A DNA stretch of 64,000 nt, taken from the NCBI GenBank assembly GCA_020205615.1, contig CM035167.1:35910015-35974014 (forward strand), in the 5' to 3' direction. Under the pieces are notes generated by a model. That model worked only from the letters and a program-made list of their open reading frames with translations, did no database searches and had not been told where the DNA came from. Origin of the DNA: Panax quinquefolius. Its lineage: Eukaryota > Streptophyta > Magnoliopsida > Apiales > Araliaceae. A program made the position numbers and the translations under genes. Below, in pieces: positions 48,130 through 59,603 of this stretch (positions within the stretch are counted from its first letter, which is position 1; each line of letters begins with the position of its first letter).

Positions 48130-48250
48130 ATTTCATGACACAAGATGCCACAAAGAGGTGTTACCTCGCGCCCGAGTAACTTGCAGATAGTTTTCACATC
48201 CTCGCGCGCCCGCGATAGATCAACCATACCATGTCGCGCGGTCACGCGCT
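48130..48250. repeat. CG-rich patch in the pol-ORF2 spacer of F
   Basis: The GC-rich stretch CTCGCGCCCGAGTAACTTGC and TCGCGCGCCCGCGATAG resembles the CGCG-rich patch inside the 3' LTR (51160-51300). The rest of the spacer 47906-48458 has a PPT-like CAAGTTTGGGG at 48398 and nothing else I recognise. Confidence 0.55.
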
Positions 48251-48458
48251 ACGCCCAGCAGAGATATTATTATTTATGTGTTTTATTATGAGTCTACTCT
48301 CCCCTAATAAAATGCCAATCCCTACCAATACATACGTATATCACCACCATCCTCATTGGAGTCAACCTAGGGTTTATCTTGTGGGATTGGGTGAAAGCAA
48401 GTTTGGGGATAGTATCATCTGCTGCAAATCACTCGCATTCTCTCCATAGCAGTTGCTC

Positions 48459-49621
48459 ATGGGTCCAACACGAAGCCGTGCAACCACAATCTCTTCAACC
48501 TCTGATTCCTCATCCAGTGATCCCGATGACGATGTCACGAAACGAAGAAACTTCTTAAGCCGGGAGGCTCATCACATCTATTATCACCTCCTGAGCAAAT
48601 TGTTTATGCCAAAACGAGGTTTTAGACCCACCAAGATGGATGGACAGCTATGGCGCATGCTCCGAGAAAGGAACTGGGTTAGCCTGGCCGCCACACCTGT
48701 ACCTATCCCAATAGAAGCGTTCGGGAATTCTACGCAAACGCAAAAGAGATAGAGCAACACGGCATAACGCTCGTTTGACAGGTGCAAGTGGATTTCCGCC
48801 CCTCAGCTATTAGAGCAGTGTATGGAATAACTGATACCCCACCTACTGGGTTGGCCAATTGGGTCCAAGTTGACCATTTAACGACTGACTTGGATGTTAT
48901 GATTTCAAAATTGTGCATCCCGGGCACTAAGTGGACCTGTAAGGTCGGCACAACCGAGCCTCTCTCATTTCCAGCTTCCACTTTGAATCGCTACGCCCAA
49001 GCATGGCATCTGTTTATCTGCGCCAAGCTAATTCTGTCCACTCACAAGCATGTCGTCACGAAGGAGAAAGCCATTATTCTATGGGGTATTATTGAAGGGA
49101 AGTACATAGACGTCGGCCACCTCATTCATCAAAACATGCAGCGTTATTGGCGAGGCAAATGATGGCGGAGCATTCTCATGCATGGCAAGAAGAAGAGATT
49201 ACTTTGTATGCAACAGGAGTTCCATGGACTGGACAGGACAAGCAGGTTTAGCCATGACATTACATCAGCCAAAATAGCTAAGCTCCAGGATTGGACAGGT
49301 GGTGAACCACACCCGCGCGGACGTGGTTTCATTAGCCAATTCACCTCACCAGCGCCAACCAAGTAGCCCCCACAGCCCGATGTAGCAGGTCCATCCACCC
49401 GTAAGCGGCCTATCTTTGGCGATCGACACCTCCGAAGGTCGGCTCGTAAAGTCGACGCATTATATGATAATCTTGGGACTTTTGCTCCAGGAATCACCAG
49501 GGCTTTGGTCGAAGCATTCGCGCAGCAAGGAACCATGCTTGAATGGCCCCAGTTCGGAACCGTCGTGCTGTATCCACCACCAGATTCACCACCCGAGGAG
49601 GGTGGTCATGCTGATAATTAG
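48459..49621 (+). pseudogene. F ORF2: 'putative plant transposon protein' type, broken
   Basis: ATG at 48459 (MGPTRSRATTISSTSDSSSS). The first part is Ser/Asp-rich, then FLSREAHHIYYHLLSKLF. After a TAG at 48750 and a frame change it continues with VQVDFRPSAIRAVYGI, KLCIPGTKWTCK, LNRYAQAWHLFICAKLILST and KAIILWGIIEGKYIDVGHL. This pattern matches the plant-specific domain seen in ORFs that follow pol in Athila elements (PF20167-like, by recall). A stop at 49160 breaks it again. The C-terminus is Pro-rich, with a TAG at 49364, and ends near 49621. Function unknown; it holds the env position of Athila, but I see no convincing transmembrane segment. Confidence 0.7.
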
Positions 49622-50790
49622 GGAAGTTTTTCTCGTACCCTTTACCTTCATTCAATGCAGACATTGTACATTTTAAGTTTGGGGTTATTGGTGTACTTGC
49701 ATAGTAGTTTAGTTGCATTTTATTTTAGCATGTTTAGTTTAATTTTGCATGAATATGTATAAGTTAAATTTTAGCATAAAATTTTTATTTTTTTTTATTC
49801 ATTGATAGTATGTTTAGTTTAATGTCTCCCATAAATTCTTGCGTATAAATAGAAATTTTTGCCTAAGCCAATGATGATAGTGAATTGTGAACGATTTTAG
49901 AATATGTTGCATAACACAACTTGGATATAATGTTTTTACAATGCGATTCATATTCTTTGTTTATATGCTTTCGGTTTGCACAATTGTGTTCACATTCACT
50001 TGTAAGTCTAAGATGTGTGTCTTGCATTGATCAATAGAACATGTAGTTTTAAAAAGAGAAACATGAGGAAAATGTTGTAGACTATAAGTCATTGAAGTGC
50101 AAAATTTGGGGAAACATGGGCATGATGTGTATAAAAAAAATAATAAAAAAAAAGAATAGCAATAACGTGACTAGTCTTAATTCGGGGTCCTAGCTACTTG
50201 AGTAAGTACGCCCGAGGGGATTGTCTCTACACCTAGCGCCCTAAGGTCTTTCATGGTCTGGGATTCGTTGGTTGAAAGTTCACTAAGGGGTAGCAGTGTG
50301 CCTAATGGATTAAGACATTGCACAGTCATGTAAAAAAATATAATAACAATAAATACCACGAGAAAGTGCGAAATCGCCCTCGTGAGTAGTAATAAAGAAA
50401 TAAACCCATTGTTGAGCCTTAGTTTGCGGTGATATGTTTAAACAGTCTATGTTGCATGAATATACATGAATCTTGATTTAAACTATAATGTTCTGTTTGG
50501 AGTAGTGTAGGAGATATAATCTTTTCTTGGATCAAGTTTCTGTGAACAACACATACACACACAGCATCTCTATGGCAGTCATGAGTTATCTGAGTGTATG
50601 ACGTTATGTCTATGGTTTGGTTTGAAACTATGTTCTGGAATCTGGATAGTTCACTGAGGTAATTTGGCCTGAAATTCTGTTATGGCTAAGATTATGTGAG
50701 ACTAGTTTGCATCATAGAGTAGTTGCATAGTTTAGTAGTTACATTTTCAGTGTTCATTTATATGCATTGCTTGAGGGAAAGCAACAGTTC
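49622..50790 (+). other. F 3' untranslated region
   Basis: No coding sequence. It has a PPT-like AAGTTTGGGG at 49675 and A-rich tracts at 50131-50166 and 50332-50360. Between the tracts is a roughly 165-bp less AT-rich block (50167-50331) that includes CGCCCGAGGGGATTGTCTC. The remainder is AT-rich. Confidence 0.7.
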
Positions 50791-50805
50791 AAGTTTGGGG
50801 GTAAT
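50791..50805 (+). other. Polypurine tract of element F
   Basis: AAGTTTGGGGGTAAT lies directly before the 3' LTR start TGATAAGTG. Confidence 0.85.
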
Positions 50806-52493
50806 TGATAAGTGATATTTTTACTCACTTATTTTATATTAATCCATGCGAATTGTGCCCACTTCGAGTACATTTCATTTTGTTTTAGTTGTATTTCACG
50901 TTATTTTGCATTGCATATACTTAAAACTCCTTTTGGTGAACAAGTGCGGGAATCGGCTTCATTTTGGTGGAATTCGAGGTATTGGTGAGCGGATGCGTGA
51001 AGGCCAGTTGAAAGGCGAGGATGTGCATGGCATGGAGGTACAATGAGGCATGGAAATCAAGCTAGCATGAGGATTAAAGCAAGTAGCAGCAGCAGAAAGC
51101 AGGAAACCAGACCAAGAATTACAGGGACGGCATGCAGGCAAGAAGCAAGAGAAGGTGCACTACGCGCGCGCATGAAAGTATAAAGCTTTACATGGGAACC
51201 TTCTGCAAGTCAAGCGCCCGCGAAGCAAGGGACACGCGACCGCGAGAGACTCAGCTCGCGCCCGCGAGGCATGAGTGCGTGACCGCGCGAGAGGACGTCT
51301 GGTTTGGTCTGAACTTACTGCAAGTCTCGCGATCGCAAGCCAGAAACACTAGGGACGCTGCATGCACAAGGCTGGCGTCGATCGTCGTAATTTGTTTTAT
51401 TTTTATTTCTCAACTTAATGATGTGTAATGTGGTATAAACCGATTCTGATGTGTGTCAGAGAAGGGGACCAGACTTTTATTACGTACTTTTATAGTAGAA
51501 ACTAGGGTTTACACCTAGAGAGAGATTCCAACGTAGGAGAAAGCCATAACATCTATTTTTCTCTACTTCTTCTTGGAGATCTCTGTCATCGTGGATATTA
51601 ATTATTGTTTATGGGAATTCTTTGTGGATTCAATAGTTAATCATTGGTTTCTATTCAACAATTGGGTTTGATCATTCTAACTTTCTTCCATAAATTCATT
51701 TATTGATCATGTTTAGCCTGGATCCCATAATGGCTTTTGGTTCCGCCATGAACTAAATTCCATTATGGGATCCTAACGGATTTTAATATATAATTTGGTT
51801 GCACATCTAAGTGTTAGATTTGTTTTGCATATCATTGGGTTATCTATCATGGTTGGTTTGTATGTATGAATGACTGATAATCTTCATGTTAGTATTTGTA
51901 TGGAATTGGAAATGAACATATGAATATGGATGAAATCATGATAGCATGCGAATATGGGGATTGCATATTTTGTGAAACTGATTGGAATATAATGTTTTGC
52001 CGTATGAGCTAGAATAAGGGTTATGCTTAAAATCAATAGGATTACAATTGCGCATAGGGATATGGTAATCGTGATGGTATTGGTGATTACATAGATTCTA
52101 ACATCTGTAGATGATATGTGAGTTGGTTATAGTGCATTGGAAAATGGTTATAACTCGCTTTTATGCCCTCGCTATTATCCCGTGATATGTGAACACTTTT
52201 GCATGACATATGGCGATTGAATGAAATATTGAATGAAGTTAGGTTCCCATTGTTTCCACATTATATTTAGTCCATTTATACTCTTATTTTTAGTTGGTAA
52301 TCATAATTAGTTTAAATCAACAATCAAGTCCATAGTCTTAGCATATAAATATAGTGAGTTAATTAATGCATAGTAGTCTAAAGTTAACACTTTCTCTGTG
52401 GGATCGATACTTTACTTACTCTGTATTACTTGTTAACCCGTGTATACTTGCATGAGTTAGAGTTCTTTTATAATAGCTATAAAAGAGGCAATA
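50806..52493 (+). repeat. Element F 3' LTR
   Basis: Ends GAGGCAATA where the 5' copy ends GAGGCAACA. The CGCG-rich patch at 51160-51300 is better preserved here than in the 5' LTR. Confidence 0.95.
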
Positions 52494-52498
52494 AGAAG

Positions 52499-53114
52499 CA
52501 AAGGCAAGGAATATTCTGATGGCTTCTAGTCTGGCAACAGGTGCAAATGTCTCATCGTAGTCAATGCCTTCTTCCTGAGAGTAGCCTTTGGCCACTAGTC
52601 TTGCCTTATTCCTAGTTATTACTCCATCTTCATCCATCTTGTTTCTGAAGACCCACTTGGTTCCAATGACAGGATGACTCTTTGGTCTTGGTACCAATCT
52701 CCATACTTTGCTTCTTTCAAATTTGTTAAGTTCTTCCTGCATGGCTTTTATCTAGCAAGAGTCTTCCATATCATCCTCTATCTTTTTAGGTTCCATTTGT
52801 GACAGGAAGCTTAGATAAAAACATTTATTATGGGTAGCAGTTCTTGTTTTGACTCTTGCACTCGGATCTCCAATTATTAAATCTTGAGTGTGATCTCTTG
52901 CCCATCTATTTCCTGTTGGGACATCTGTCCTGATGCCTTCTTGTCTTAGGCCTTCAAGATCTATTTCTTCTACTTGGTGTGGAGATTCGTTGTCTGGCAT
53001 AGACCTCTCTATGATCTCATTTCCTTGCTCAACGACTTCACTATCTTGTACTACGATCGTTGTGTTGAGCTCGACGACCTCATCCATAGTGTCTGAACTA
53101 TCGGTCGTAGTGTC
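52499..53114 (-). pseudogene. pol: G pol: RT N-terminal part
   Basis: On the minus strand: linker with RWARDHTQDLIIGDPSARVK, then EPKKIEDDMEDSC, a [18 protein letters not shown] (from 52742), [33 protein letters not shown] and [18 protein letters not shown], where F interrupts. The order and wording are Copia RT of SIRE type. The reading resumes at 40614. Confidence 0.92.
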
Positions 53115-54452
53115 TTAAAGCACTATTTTGTTTAAGTCTGTCTCATCAAAGATGATGTGAATAGAGACTTCAACACTCAGTGTCTTCTTGTTGAACACTC
53201 TGTAGGCCTTACTATCCGTGGCATATCCAAAAAAGATTCCTTCGTCTGACTTGGGTTGAAATTTTGTCAAGTACTGCTTTCTATTGTTGAGAATGTAGCA
53301 TGCACACCTGAATACATAAAAGTAGCTGACACTTGGCTTTCTTCCTTTCCACAGTTCATAGGGAGTCTTCTTAATCGTAGAGTGTATGAGTGATCTATTC
53401 TGAGTGTAGCATGCAGTGTTGACAGCTTCTGCCCAGAAGTATTCAGGCAGATGGGCTGCTTCTAGTAGAGTTCTTCCAGCCTCTATCAAAGTTCTATTCT
53501 TTCTCTCATCTACTCCATTTTGATGAGGAGTTTGTGGAGCTGAGAAGTTATGACTGATACCATTGTTTGTGCAGAACTGGTCCATTTTTGAGAAGTCGAA
53601 TTCTCTGCCATGATCACTCATAGCCTTGATTTTCTCTACTTTCTCGTTCATCACCAGCCTGATCATCTTGATCAGTTGGGAGCTTGTTTCATCCTTTGAG
53701 GTTAGAAAGAACACCCATGTGAACCTGGTGTAGTCGTCGACTATGACCAGTGAGTATCTCTTCCCTCCGAGACTTGTTATTGGAATTTTCCCGAATAGAT
53801 CCATGTGGAGCAACTGCAGGGTCTTGTCAATTGAGTTGGCAGTTTTGCTCTTGAATGAGCTTCTGGTCTGCTTTCCAAGTTGATAGGCATTGCATGGCCT
53901 TTCTTTGATGAAGCTAAACTTGGGTAAGCCTGCAACAAGATCTTTTGAGGCCAGTTTGGACATGCTTTTGAAGTTGAGATGAGACAATCTTCTATGCCAT
54001 AACCAGCTCATTTCTTCAGATGCTTTAGCCAGAAAGCATATTATCTCGTCTGAGCTTAGTTGTCCAAGATTTACTGTGAAGACATTTCCTTCTCTTGTTT
54101 CGGTTAGCTTTATAACAGATGCCTTTAAATCTCTTACTTGACACTGATTATTGAGGAATGTTACTTGATAACCCTTGTCGCAGAGCTGGCTAATGCTTAG
54201 AAGATTGTGTTGTCGTCCTTCCAAATAGGCCACTCTACTGAAGGACACTGAACCATTTCCAGCTGAGCCATATCCTCTTGTCTTGCCAGAGTTGTTGTCT
54301 CCAAAGATGACTGAGGGACCTTCCTTCTCTATGTAGTTAGACAGAAGGGCTTTGTTCCCAGTCATGTGTCTTGAGCATCTACTGTCCAAATACCAGGTCG
54401 TGATCGTGGAGCTTTTTTCATGTGGTAACATTAAACCTTCATTTTGGTACAC
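53115..54452 (-). CDS. pol: G pol: protease and integrase, residues altered
   Basis: 445 codons open on the minus strand. Protease region WYLDSRCSRHMTG: the usual Asp-Ser-Gly active site reads Asp-Ser-Arg. Gag-pre-integrase block WLWHRRLSHLNFKSMSKL supplies the two His. The first Cys is present (RPCNAYQLGKQ) but the second reads Tyr. Integrase core has LLHMDLFG, then SDHGREF and DERKNRTLIEAGRTLLEAA, so the D, D, E residues are all visible. The C-terminal part (FFGYATDSKAYRVFN) links to RT. Open frame, but protease and zinc site look damaged. Confidence 0.93.
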   Translation of the reverse strand: MYQNEGLMLPHEKSSTITTWYLDSRCSRHMTGNKALLSNYIEKEGPSVIFGDNNSGKTRGYGSAGNGSVSFSRVAYLEGRQHNLLSISQLCDKGYQVTFLNNQCQVRDLKASVIKLTETREGNVFTVNLGQLSSDEIICFLAKASEEMSWLWHRRLSHLNFKSMSKLASKDLVAGLPKFSFIKERPCNAYQLGKQTRSSFKSKTANSIDKTLQLLHMDLFGKIPITSLGGKRYSLVIVDDYTRFTWVFFLTSKDETSSQLIKMIRLVMNEKVEKIKAMSDHGREFDFSKMDQFCTNNGISHNFSAPQTPHQNGVDERKNRTLIEAGRTLLEAAHLPEYFWAEAVNTACYTQNRSLIHSTIKKTPYELWKGRKPSVSYFYVFRCACYILNNRKQYLTKFQPKSDEGIFFGYATDSKAYRVFNKKTLSVEVSIHIIFDETDLNKIVL

Positions 54453-56584
54453 ATATTTGCATGGATCATACTTTATTAGTACCCTTGGGGTCCCAAATTT
54501 ACTTGATCTTGGGTCTCACATTCATGGAATTATAATAGCACTTTGCAGCCTTGTGACCCACTTTGTAGCACACAAAACATCTAGCATGAAGCATGCCTAT
54601 GTGTGTGTGAGAATTCATCCTCCATTTTGACTTGTGTGGTTCTTCCACGTGTTAAACTGATACTCGTGTTAGTATCCTTCTGTTAAACTGATTTTCCTTC
54701 TTCCACGTGTCCTTGGGTTTCATGAATTGTGAGGAGTGTACCTTACCTCTACTGTACCTTCCCAATTGATTCGTAGAGTTGGTCTTACTTGACTCTACGA
54801 TCCTTTGAGGTTGGTGAGTAGTGGATGGGTTACTCTTCTCTTTTCTGAAGCCCAGGCCAGTATGAGATCCTTTACTCCTTGGAGTATGGATTGAATTAGC
54901 AGAACAGGGTTGGGTTGGTTCTTCCTTCTGTGAGGATTTCACAAATGTAATGCCTCTACTAAAACTTGAAGCATTACTAGTACTAGTTTTCTTCATCTTT
55001 TCCACACATGGCTCTGAGGTGGATTCCCCAAAGCCTAAGCTTGTTCTGTCAGATGCACTTCTATGACTAGAGAGCAGGAAGTTCATGGATGATGAGGATT
55101 TATTCCATGTAGAGATAGTCTTTTCTAGTTCCTCAATTTTAGAGGTTAGATTTGACTCTCTTTGTCCATTGAGCTCATTGGTCTGTTTTAAGAGCATATT
55201 CTCAGCCTCAAGCTTGGAGAGAGAGTTAGTACTTAGAAGGGATGTTTCCAGTTTTTCTTAAACTTTCTTTTTCTCCTCTTGAAGAAGTGAATAATCCTTC
55301 GACAGAACACTGAACCATTTCATGTATTGATGCAAATCAGATGTTATGTCATGCAGTGCAGTCCTTAAATCATCAATATATACATCAGGAGAGTTAAAGG
55401 CAAATACCTCATCGATACTTACTTCATGTATATTGGAGTTTTGTTTGTCCTTTGCATGTTTGGCCATTAGGCACAGATTTGCCATTTGAGGATCTTCATC
55501 ATATCTAGAATCGGGAGTTGAGTCATTGTCTGAGTCACTCCACGATCCTCCAGCTACAAGGCCTTTGTCTCTCTTCTAAGGCCTTTTGTTGCCTTTGCAT
55601 TCCTTTTTTGGAAGTGATTTCTTCTTTAGTTCTTCTCTGAAAGGTTTGTTCCAGTTGGTAATGAAATGGTCAGGCTTCTTTTAATTGTAGCACAGATCAT
55701 TCATTTGCTCCTGGTTGCTGTAATTGCTGATCTTCTTTGGCTTGCTAGTTTTGCCTTGACGCATGAACCTTCTGAGTCTTTTTACCAGCATTGCAAAGTC
55801 CTCATCATCATCTTCATCATAGTCAGAGTCAATTTCAGTGTTGACCTTGGAGGTACTTTCAGTTGCTTTAAGAGCAACACCATTATCCTTCTTTCTTCCT
55901 TCTGATAGAGTTTCTGCTCGTTGAGTCAGCTCAATTTCGTATGTAAGAAGGTTGCCATATAACTGTTGAACCGTCATTTTGTGGAGATTCTTTGACTCTC
56001 TAATAGTAGTAATTTTGCCATCCCACCTGCTTGGAAAGGCTCTCATGAACTTTATGATTAGATATTTGTTTTGATAGATCTTTCCATAAGCTCATAGAGA
56101 GTTGAGCAGAGTTGAATCTCTCGTAGGTGGCAGTGACGTTCTCTCCTTAAACGTGTGCAAACATTTCATATTGCTATGTCAGGAGAGAATGTTTGTTTTC
56201 TCTGACTTCCTCCATTCCTTCATGCATGATGAGCAGTGCTTCCCAAACCTCCTTTAATGTTTTGTTGTTGACCACATTTTCGAACAGATCATCTTCTAAA
56301 GATTGAAACAAAATGTTCTTGGCCTTCTTGTCAAGTTGAACAGCTCTCTTCTCGTTGTCAGTCCATTCTTCTTTGACCTTGATCTGTATTCTGTTTGGAT
56401 CATCTGTAGTTGGGGCAAGCTTAGTAGGAATGTAGGGCCCATTTTGAACAGTTTAAAATAGATCTTCATCTATTGAATCCATGTATGCTTGCATCCTAAC
56501 TTTCTAGTTAGCGAATTTATCTTTGTTGCACATAGGTGGCTTGCTGCCTCCTCCAGTCCTTGATTCGATTGGTAAGTGTGCCAT
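54453..56584 (-). pseudogene. gag: G gag, broken
   Basis: ATG at 56584, 39 bp after the PBS (MAHLPIESRTGGG, then MCNKDKFAN, stop, KVRMQAYMDSIDEDLF). It continues with LFENVVNNKTLKEVWEALL, then 55681-56046 with KNLHKMTVQQLYGNLLTYE and an acidic SDYDEDDDEDF stretch. A stop follows in the zinc knuckle (DLCYN then KKPDHF). 55258-55485 (MANLCLMAKHAKD) and 54652-55197 form the long coiled-coil C-terminus (TNELNGQRESNLTSKIEELE) common in SIRE gag. The second knuckle-like CFVCYKVGHKAAKCYYN lies near 54530-54580. At least six stops or shifts. Confidence 0.85.
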
Positions 56585-56623
56585 TAGATCTACTTAAGCT
56601 TTGTAGGCTATATAATAGAACCT

Positions 56624-56635
56624 GCTCTGATACCA
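56624..56635 (-). other. Primer binding site of element G
   Basis: Minus strand TGGTATCAGAGC, 2 bp after the 5' LTR end. Perfect match to the initiator Met-tRNA complement. Confidence 0.95.
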
Positions 56636-56637
56636 AT

Positions 56638-58041
56638 TGTTAGTTCTCGGAGGCATAATAGTAATCTAGAAGGGGGGATTAAATAGATATTTAAAATTCT
56701 TCTCATTTTAAATTGTTAGTTGATAATGATTAAAACACAGCGAAATTGATATTTGTTTTAATCTCCCTTAAGATATAGTGAATTAATAAGAGTGAGGCAG
56801 TTATAGTAGTTATGGCAGATATAGCAGTTATAGCAAGAATGTAATAGACATAGCAGTTTTAAGTGGTTCAGAGCACTTAAAGCTCCTAGACCACTCTTCT
56901 ACTCCTCGAGTAGAAAATCCACTAAGGATGTCTTTTACATTTTCTGAATCTCACAGATTCCTTCTAGACCAGCAGTCTAGGTACTTCTTAGTTCACTCTT
57001 GAACTCTTCAAGTCCAGCAGACTTGGCTCTTCACAGTTCACTTAGAACTCTTTAAATCCTTCTGACTTGGAACTCTTACTTCAGTTGATTGGTAGTTGTT
57101 GAGTTCTTGATTGGTGCTACTCAGTTACTGTTTAAGCACTTGTTCGAAAGAACTAAGTAGCTGAGCAAGCTTTCTCTTTTTCTCAGATCGTAGAGTTGAG
57201 CGTTGAGTGTTCTTGTACATTTTGTTCAATACTTGATTACTTCTCTCATCTGCACATGTTCTGCATATATGTGTTCCTTGAAATCTATCCGTTGAAGCCT
57301 TTTTGTTGAAGCATTAAATGTGTTTGACAAATCTGAGCTTTGATGGAGACTTTTCTGCACACCTTCTGATTTGCATTCTGGCCCACTGACATAGAAGATT
57401 GCTTTCTCACCTAACACCTGAAAAGGTGTTTTCCTCTGGCATATGGTCCTTTCCTTAGCTTCTTCAATACGTTTCTTTCGTTGTATACTAAGGATATCTT
57501 TTGTACCATTGGGACTGATGAGTACTTCAACATTTAAAACCCATTCCACATTTGTTGGAATTTGTCTCGTAACAAAAGGTAGGGCTCGATGCTTCTGACA
57601 CACGGCAGATCGTGGTGTCTTGTCACCTTGGTGCTTGGTCTGATGCTATCAAACAAGAGCACTATGATTTCTCTTAAAGACTTGCACACTACGATCTTCA
57701 CTTGTTTATTTTTGCAAGCTCTACGTTTCCCAGAGCACACTACGAACTCTGAGTTGGTTCGGCAAACGTTGGGACCACTCTACGATTTCTGAAGAGGTCC
57801 TTCAAGGCAGGCACACTACAATCCTCGACGCTCTACGTTTCTGTCTTGTCTTCTGTAATCTTGATCAGCTTGATACACTACGATTCTTGTTGAAGCCTAT
57901 CTATTACACTTCAAGATGTAGATCAACCTAACAAAATTGATCTATCACTAAGTCCTTGTACATATATTTCTCGAAGGACTTTACATATAATCATGAGCAT
58001 TTACATTTAAACATCAAATCAAAATATGCACTCTCCCTACA
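56638..58041 (-). repeat. Element G 5' LTR
   Basis: Minus strand starts TGTAGGGAGAGTGCATA and ends GAGAACTAACA. The last LTR base on the plus strand is 58041, followed by the target duplication GAATA. Confidence 0.95.
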
Positions 58042-58046
58042 GAATA

Positions 58047-59603
58047 AAATGTAATAACAATATGTTATGGAATAAGTTATAAATGAATCAACATTGTATA
58101 TAGTAAGGTCATGCTTTAGAAATGAACTAAAAGCATAAACATTGAATCATGTAACATACCTTGCTTGAACAATATTAAGCTAAGGCTAGAATTTTGTTTA
58201 GTAAAGAATTGAGTTATTGAGCATGCATAGTAAATAGAAAATTGAACGATAAAACTTGTTCAACATAAGTATATCAGAATTTTGAAGCTTGCATGCTAAG
58301 AAACAAGTTAAAATAGGAAACCTTCCCAAAGTAAGAGTTAGGTTAAATAACTTTGCACGAACATAACTAAATTGTATAAATAGGATTAGGAATAACGTGT
58401 TCAATAATAAACAAGGTAGAGTAAAGAAACTTGCACAATATAATTAGAGTTAAGAAACTTGCACAATCATAACAATAGAGTTAGAGAACTTGCATACTAA
58501 GAAATAAGTTAAAGATAAGAAAACTTTCCAAATATCAAGAGGTAAGGTTTAGAAACTTGCCTTGCGTGTAAGATAAACCGTAATAACTCGATTCACAATA
58601 TCCTATACACATGTCATTATGACACAATTAGTTATTAAATATACTCTGTATACAAATAAGTATCTATTTCATGTATGGATTGGTTTTAATCACATAGTCA
58701 AGTCACATTAGTAATGTAATAACAAAACTCGTTAATTGTTAATAATATTCTCATTCTTAGTACTATAATACCAAAATCACATCTTAACTGTCATAATATT
58801 TCACCTTATCAACAATTACAGACTTTGAGTAATTAAAATACACTTTCTGGCCATTCTGCTTAACGGCGTTGTGGCGCCCCATTTTACACTTTAGGAACAG
58901 TCACGTTGCATTTCGGAGGCGCTGGCGTTGGTATTCATGCATATTGAATTACAATTCTGGGCACGAAGAACAGAAACAAAGCTAATTTGACCTGCATCTT
59001 AATTTCTAACACCCAATTTAACACGTATAACTTACATAGATTACACATAAACATTACACATCATATATATACTGATTTAAAACAACTAAACAACAACTTC
59101 AGAAAATTTAAATCCTTATGCCATGTTTTAAACCAAAACTCTATTTTTGACATTGATGACAAAAATTAACACTGTGATCACAATTATACACCAAATTAAT
59201 TCATTCAAACTACATTCTCTTCGTTTCTTACCGAATTAACATATTCAAGGCTCAATTTATTTATTAGCTTACAAATTATTTATTTATTAGCTTACAAAAC
59301 TCTATTTTCTTTCCTTTTGAACGTAAATGGTACACTAAATCCTTATCTAGATGCTAGTTATAACATCACAATTACATATACACATAATTTATTAACAAAT
59401 CATCAAAATTTGGATTATAGAAAATTTTGGAAACAACTTTATTTTACAGTGAAACTCAAGAACACAAAAACTTTTCATACATAGGGATTAAAGCTTTTGA
59501 AATTAGAATTATACCTTCTCTTGCTTGGTTAACCCTTGTTAGAAGACAAAGTGCTTGCAATTCACAGAACTTTTCTCTCCTCCCAAACTCTCTCTATCTC
59601 TTC
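58047..59603 (-). mobile_element. Element D: minus-strand LTR fragment 2
   Basis: Continues fragment 1 after G. AT-rich with repeated AACTTGCAC-type motifs at 58310-58570, a GC-rich patch at 58855-58935 (GGCGTTGTGGCGCCCC), and an AG-rich R-like region at the right end (revcomp GAAGAGATAGAGAGAG). No coding sequence. E interrupts it at 59603. Confidence 0.75.
59599..59603. repeat. Target site duplication of E (TCTTC)
   Basis: TCTTC here and at 63726-63730. Removing E leaves a continuous pyrimidine-rich D sequence resembling the equivalent part of LTR A. Confidence 0.85.

Larger units (their letters stand above)
40620..52493 (+). mobile_element. Element F: Athila-type Gypsy retrotransposon
   Basis: 11.9 kb element with LTRs of 1698 and 1688 bp beginning TGATAAGTG, PBS TGGCGCCGCTACCGGGG (the class used by Athila), gag, protease with DLG, RT, RNase H, integrase, and a second ORF after pol. 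The gag and integrase style match the Athila lineage. It is inserted in G's RT gene, opposite to G. Stops in gag, between PR and RT, and in RNase H make it defective, but integrase is unbroken. Confidence 0.92.
22314..58041 (-). mobile_element. Element G: Copia retrotransposon, SIRE/Maximus-like, with two insertions
   Basis: Minus-strand order from the right: 5' LTR (56638-58041), PBS, gag, protease-integrase, RT, RNase H, spacer with 60-bp tandem repeats, long extra ORF, polypurine tract, 3' LTR (22314-23714). The PR-INT-RT-RH order is Copia type. The protein style of the pol segments, the long gag C-terminus and an extra ORF after pol point to the SIRE/Maximus lineage. Without B and F it is about 12.4 kb. 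LTRs are 1401 and 1404 bp and mostly identical. All genes carry breaks, so it is not autonomous now. Confidence 0.9.
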
